Source of the DNA: Flavobacteriales bacterium UBA5869 | Lineage (GTDB): Bacteria > Bacteroidota > Bacteroidia > Flavobacteriales_D > Crocinitomicaceae | Direction: 5' to 3' | NCBI GenBank assembly: GCA_002432565.1 | Contig: DJFP01000268.1 | Coordinates: 22,096 to 37,262 of the forward strand | Length of the DNA stretch: 15,167 bases | In this document: positions 12,277 to 15,167 of the stretch, in pieces | Position numbering within the stretch: position 1 is the stretch's first letter | Layout: every line of letters begins with the position of its first letter | Program-made: the position numbers and the translations under genes | The notes under the pieces: generated by a model | Told to the model about the DNA's origin: nothing | Databases searched by the model: none | The model's input: only the letters and a program-made list of their open reading frames with translations

Positions 12277-15167
12277 TTGAAGTCATTTAAACGAATAAAT
12301 GGTTGGATCCTACTATTACTGTTAATCCTGACAGCTCATCTTTCTTTTGCCCAGGAAGCCGAAGCCGATTTAAAGCTAAAAGCCGATAAACTCTTCGATG
12401 CAGAGCAATTTGTAGAAGCAACTCCGCAGTTTTTGCACCTCATTGCACTCAATCCAAGATCGCCCGAATACAATTACAAATACGGGACCTGTCTCTTATT
12501 CAATTCCTATAAAAAGCAGGATGCATTCAAATATTTGAATTATAGCATTACGGATCCGAACATTGCTCCGGAAGCTTATTTCTACCTGGGAAAAGCATTT
12601 CACTTAAACTTCCAGTTCAACGAAGCCATTAAGAACTATAACATCTACATTCAAAAAAGCGGCGGGAAACCGAATCCGAACTTTGATATCAATCACCAGA
12701 TCGAGATGTGCCAGAACGGGAAAAAATTATTGACAACTATTACGGATTTGGTGGTGCTGGAAAAAAAGGAGATTGAGTATGCTTCTTTCTTCCGCTTGTA
12801 TAACCTGGCAAATATCGGCGGTGTAATGCTGATTACTGCAGAATACCAGTCCAGGATCGACAAAAAGAAAAATCATACGCCTTTAATCCATTTCCCGGAT
12901 CAGGCGCAAACAATCTATTATTCATCTTACGGTGATTCGGAGAAAGGAAGCAAGGATATTTATTCTAGAAAGCGGCTTCCGGATGGAAAATGGGGATTGC
13001 CGGCACCGGTTGCAGGGAATGTAAATACCACTTTTGACGAAGACTTTCCATACCTGAGTCCGAATGGGGAATACCTGTATTTCTGTTCCAAAGGCCACAA
13101 TTCCATGGGCGGATTTGATGTCTTCCGTTCTAAGTTTGATCCGGAAAACAATTCCTTCGGTCAGCCGGAAAACATGGATTTTGCCATTTCTTCCCCGGAC
13201 AATGATTTATTCTACGTAGTGGATTCACTGGAAAAGAACGCTTATTTTGCTTCGTCGCGCCAAAGCCAGAACGGGAAAATACATGTTTATAAAGTACGTG
13301 TAGACCGTGTACCGCTTCAATTGGCAATTATCAAAGGAGAATTTGCTTCAACTGTAAAACCGGAAAATAAGAAAATTGCCATTAAAGTAACCGACTTTGC
13401 TTCCGGAAACGAGATAGGTACCTTTAAATCAAATGATAAGGGAAGTTATCTGATTACCCTCCCAAAAGGCGGAAAATATACCTATGAAATAACCGTTGAT
13501 GGAGGCACAGAAGTTTACAAAGCCCAGGTGAATGTTCCTTTCCTGAAAGAATTCAAGCCGCTGAAACAGAAGATCCAGGAGGAAGCTACCGGAACGGAGG
13601 GAAAAGTGGTGCGTGTTGTGGACCAGTTTAACGAGTTTGTAGACGATGCTGCGGGCATTTTGGCTGAGGTGATCCGTACACGTGCGGAACTGAATGTGAA
13701 TTCGGGGAATTTTGACATTCATGCATTGGATGCTCAGAAAGAGAACAAGAAAGTATTGGCCGATATCGGTTTGGAAGGTGCATCGAACCAGGAGATCATT
13801 TCGAAGTTTGAGTCTATTCAGCAGAAGCAGGAGCAAAAAACGGATGCATTAACACGTTTGGAAACCGGTTCACTGGTTGCCATTGTGGAGAAAGCAGAAC
13901 AGGTGGAAGCCCTACAGGCAGAAGTGAAAAAAGACGTCGCAAAAGCAAATGCCGCCGGAACCAATACTGAAAAGAACGATATCTTATTGGCAGCCAACGA
14001 CAAAGTAGCGAAGATCATTGAATTGAAAGAAGAAATTCAGCACATCAATGCTTTTGCTGACAGTATTTCCAAACTCATCCCCGAAGAACAGGAAAAACTG
14101 AAATCCATTACCGAACTGAAAGAAACGGTGAGTAAATCCGTGGTGGAAGAAAAATACGATCAGTTGAAAGATGCTGTTATTGCAAAAGCTGAGCTTGTAA
14201 AAAACATTGAAAGCGAAAAGGAATCCCATCCGGTAGATCATTTGTTGGCACAGAACGAAAGTTTGGGAAAACAATCCGAACAGTTGAAGAAACAGCTTGA
14301 TTCTTACAAGAAAAGTGAATTACAATTGGATCAGGAAATTAGTGCCCTTAAAGCAGAATTGGCAGCTGCGAAAGCCAAAGACCAACCGGCTGTTCAGTCT
14401 AAAATTGATTCCAAAGAATCCGAAAAGCAACTGGTTTCCGAGGAAACGAAGCGTTTGGAAAGTAAAGCAGCTGACCTGGAAAAGAAAGAGCTTGGGAATA
14501 CCAAACAAATCACTTTTATTAACAACCTGCAGCATACCAACGATAATAAAACGGCAACCAAAGCTCAGGCCGATGCAAAACTGGAAGCAATCAATACAAA
14601 CAATGTACGCGCACTGGAAGCATATGTGAAGGAACAGCTTAAGAGTATCGATACCACACAAATCACAGCAAGAACCAATGATGCACTTGCCCAGGAATCC
14701 AAAATGCGGGTCGATGAGTTTGAGAAAGATTATGCTGTTTCCCAGGAAGCTGTTGATAAGCAGACGAACCTGACCCACGAAGAAAAAGTGGCGCTGAAAG
14801 TAAAGAACAACGAACAGCTGGATAAAAAACTGGCCCAGGAATTAGCCAAAATCGATGAAGGACTGGCTAAGAATCCGCAAGACACGAAACTGGTTGAGCA
14901 GAAAAAAGAAGTGTTGGCGCTTAAAACGGAAAATGCGCAGAATAAAGAAACCATTCTTTCCGAATCGCAGCTTCCGGTGAATACCACAACAACTCCTGAA
15001 AAAGAATTGGTAGCTTTGATGCCGAATTACGATACTGACCTGAAAAACGCCGGAAATAATTCGAATCAGGAAGAACGTCTGGCAGATCAGAATAAGGTAG
15101 ACGAAGCTTTATTGGAACAGGTAGACCAGGAATTGGACAAGGTTTACGAATCATTGACCAAAGATCC
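12277..15167 (+). CDS. PorE-like TPR/PD40/coiled-coil envelope protein (3' end outside window)
   Basis: The frame stays open from here to the window edge, at least 963 codons. No ATG, GTG or CTG lies upstream in frame; the start must be TTG at 12277 (giving MKSFKRINGW) or at 12271 (two residues longer), because stops lie in frame at 12259 and 12244. A signal peptide follows (LLLLLILTAHLSFAQ). Next come TPR-like helices (about residues 29-128), PD40 beta-propeller repeats (about 202-335; TIYYSSYGDSEKGSKDIYSR, then FPYLSPNGEYLYF and GGFDVFRSKF) and a carboxypeptidase-regulatory-like beta domain (about 348-428; NDKGSYLITLPKGGKYTYEI). From about 429 to the edge everything is Lys/Glu/Gln/Ala-rich coiled coil. 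TPR, PD40 and the regulatory domain in this order match PorE, a periplasmic type IX secretion component that ends in an OmpA-like peptidoglycan-binding domain. Whether such a domain follows here cannot be seen, and the coiled coil is not part of PorE as I know it. The gene lies 30 bases after plsY. Confidence 0.85.
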   Translation, partial: MKSFKRINGWILLLLLILTAHLSFAQEAEADLKLKADKLFDAEQFVEATPQFLHLIALNPRSPEYNYKYGTCLLFNSYKKQDAFKYLNYSITDPNIAPEAYFYLGKAFHLNFQFNEAIKNYNIYIQKSGGKPNPNFDINHQIEMCQNGKKLLTTITDLVVLEKKEIEYASFFRLYNLANIGGVMLITAEYQSRIDKKKNHTPLIHFPDQAQTIYYSSYGDSEKGSKDIYSRKRLPDGKWGLPAPVAGNVNTTFDEDFPYLSPNGEYLYFCSKGHNSMGGFDVFRSKFDPENNSFGQPENMDFAISSPDNDLFYVVDSLEKNAYFASSRQSQNGKIHVYKVRVDRVPLQLAIIKGEFASTVKPENKKIAIKVTDFASGNEIGTFKSNDKGSYLITLPKGGKYTYEITVDGGTEVYKAQVNVPFLKEFKPLKQKIQEEATGTEGKVVRVVDQFNEFVDDAAGILAEVIRTRAELNVNSGNFDIHALDAQKENKKVLADIGLEGASNQEIISKFESIQQKQEQKTDALTRLETGSLVAIVEKAEQVEALQAEVKKDVAKANAAGTNTEKNDILLAANDKVAKIIELKEEIQHINAFADSISKLIPEEQEKLKSITELKETVSKSVVEEKYDQLKDAVIAKAELVKNIESEKESHPVDHLLAQNESLGKQSEQLKKQLDSYKKSELQLDQEISALKAELAAAKAKDQPAVQSKIDSKESEKQLVSEETKRLESKAADLEKKELGNTKQITFINNLQHTNDNKTATKAQADAKLEAINTNNVRALEAYVKEQLKSIDTTQITARTNDALAQESKMRVDEFEKDYAVSQEAVDKQTNLTHEEKVALKVKNNEQLDKKLAQELAKIDEGLAKNPQDTKLVEQKKEVLALKTENAQNKETILSESQLPVNTTTTPEKELVALMPNYDTDLKNAGNNSNQEERLADQNKVDEALLEQVDQELDKVYESLTKD

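Noticed and set aside
13429..14274. Several minus-strand open frames rich in Phe and Ser opposite the coiled-coil region
   Set aside because: They mirror the Lys/Glu-rich codons of the plus-strand coiled coil, whose frame is open from 12271 to the edge.

Overview
The window reads as chromosomal DNA of a member of the Bacteroidota, most likely a flavobacterium-like organism of the Fluviicola/Crocinitomicaceae kind. This rests on gene content, not on a search. The content includes a DUF1599 protein, a BT_3928-type DoxX protein next to triosephosphate isomerase, a PorE-like TPR/PD40 envelope protein, Bacteroidota-style signal peptides with Gln at or next to the cleavage point, and A/T-rich translation starts with no strong Shine-Dalgarno sequence. 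It is densely packed core chromosome. I see no intact mobile element, CRISPR array, rRNA or tRNA.

Left block, plus strand, 1-1755: the 3' end of menB (menaquinone synthesis), a repeat-rich spacer, then an MscS-type mechanosensitive channel and a PaaI-like hotdog thioesterase joined by an ATGA overlap. The spacer holds a long imperfect inverted repeat followed by a perfect 10-bp inverted repeat that ends one base before the mscS start codon. Next comes the only gene-free stretch longer than 300 bases (1756-2086), between the convergent thioesterase and folP genes. It holds short direct repeats, a palindrome, a terminator-like hairpin usable in both directions and a second hairpin just past the folP stop.

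Right block: folP (dihydropteroate synthase) lies on the minus strand, head to head with a DUF1599 gene and only 10 bp from it. From there to the right edge every gene is on the plus strand, with gaps of at most about 30 bases and several overlaps, as in one long operon: DUF1599, a BT_3928-type membrane protein, tpiA, prmA, a 1538-residue secreted protein of unknown function, plsY, and a TPR/PD40/coiled-coil envelope protein that runs off the window.

The known genes serve folate synthesis, glycolysis, ribosomal-protein methylation and phospholipid synthesis. The less understood parts are the three envelope proteins: the DoxX/thioredoxin-like fusion, the giant exported protein and the PorE-like coiled-coil protein. 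If the window holds something undescribed, the best candidate is the giant exported protein placed between prmA and plsY, possibly working in the envelope with the PorE-like protein. That is an inference from gene order only.
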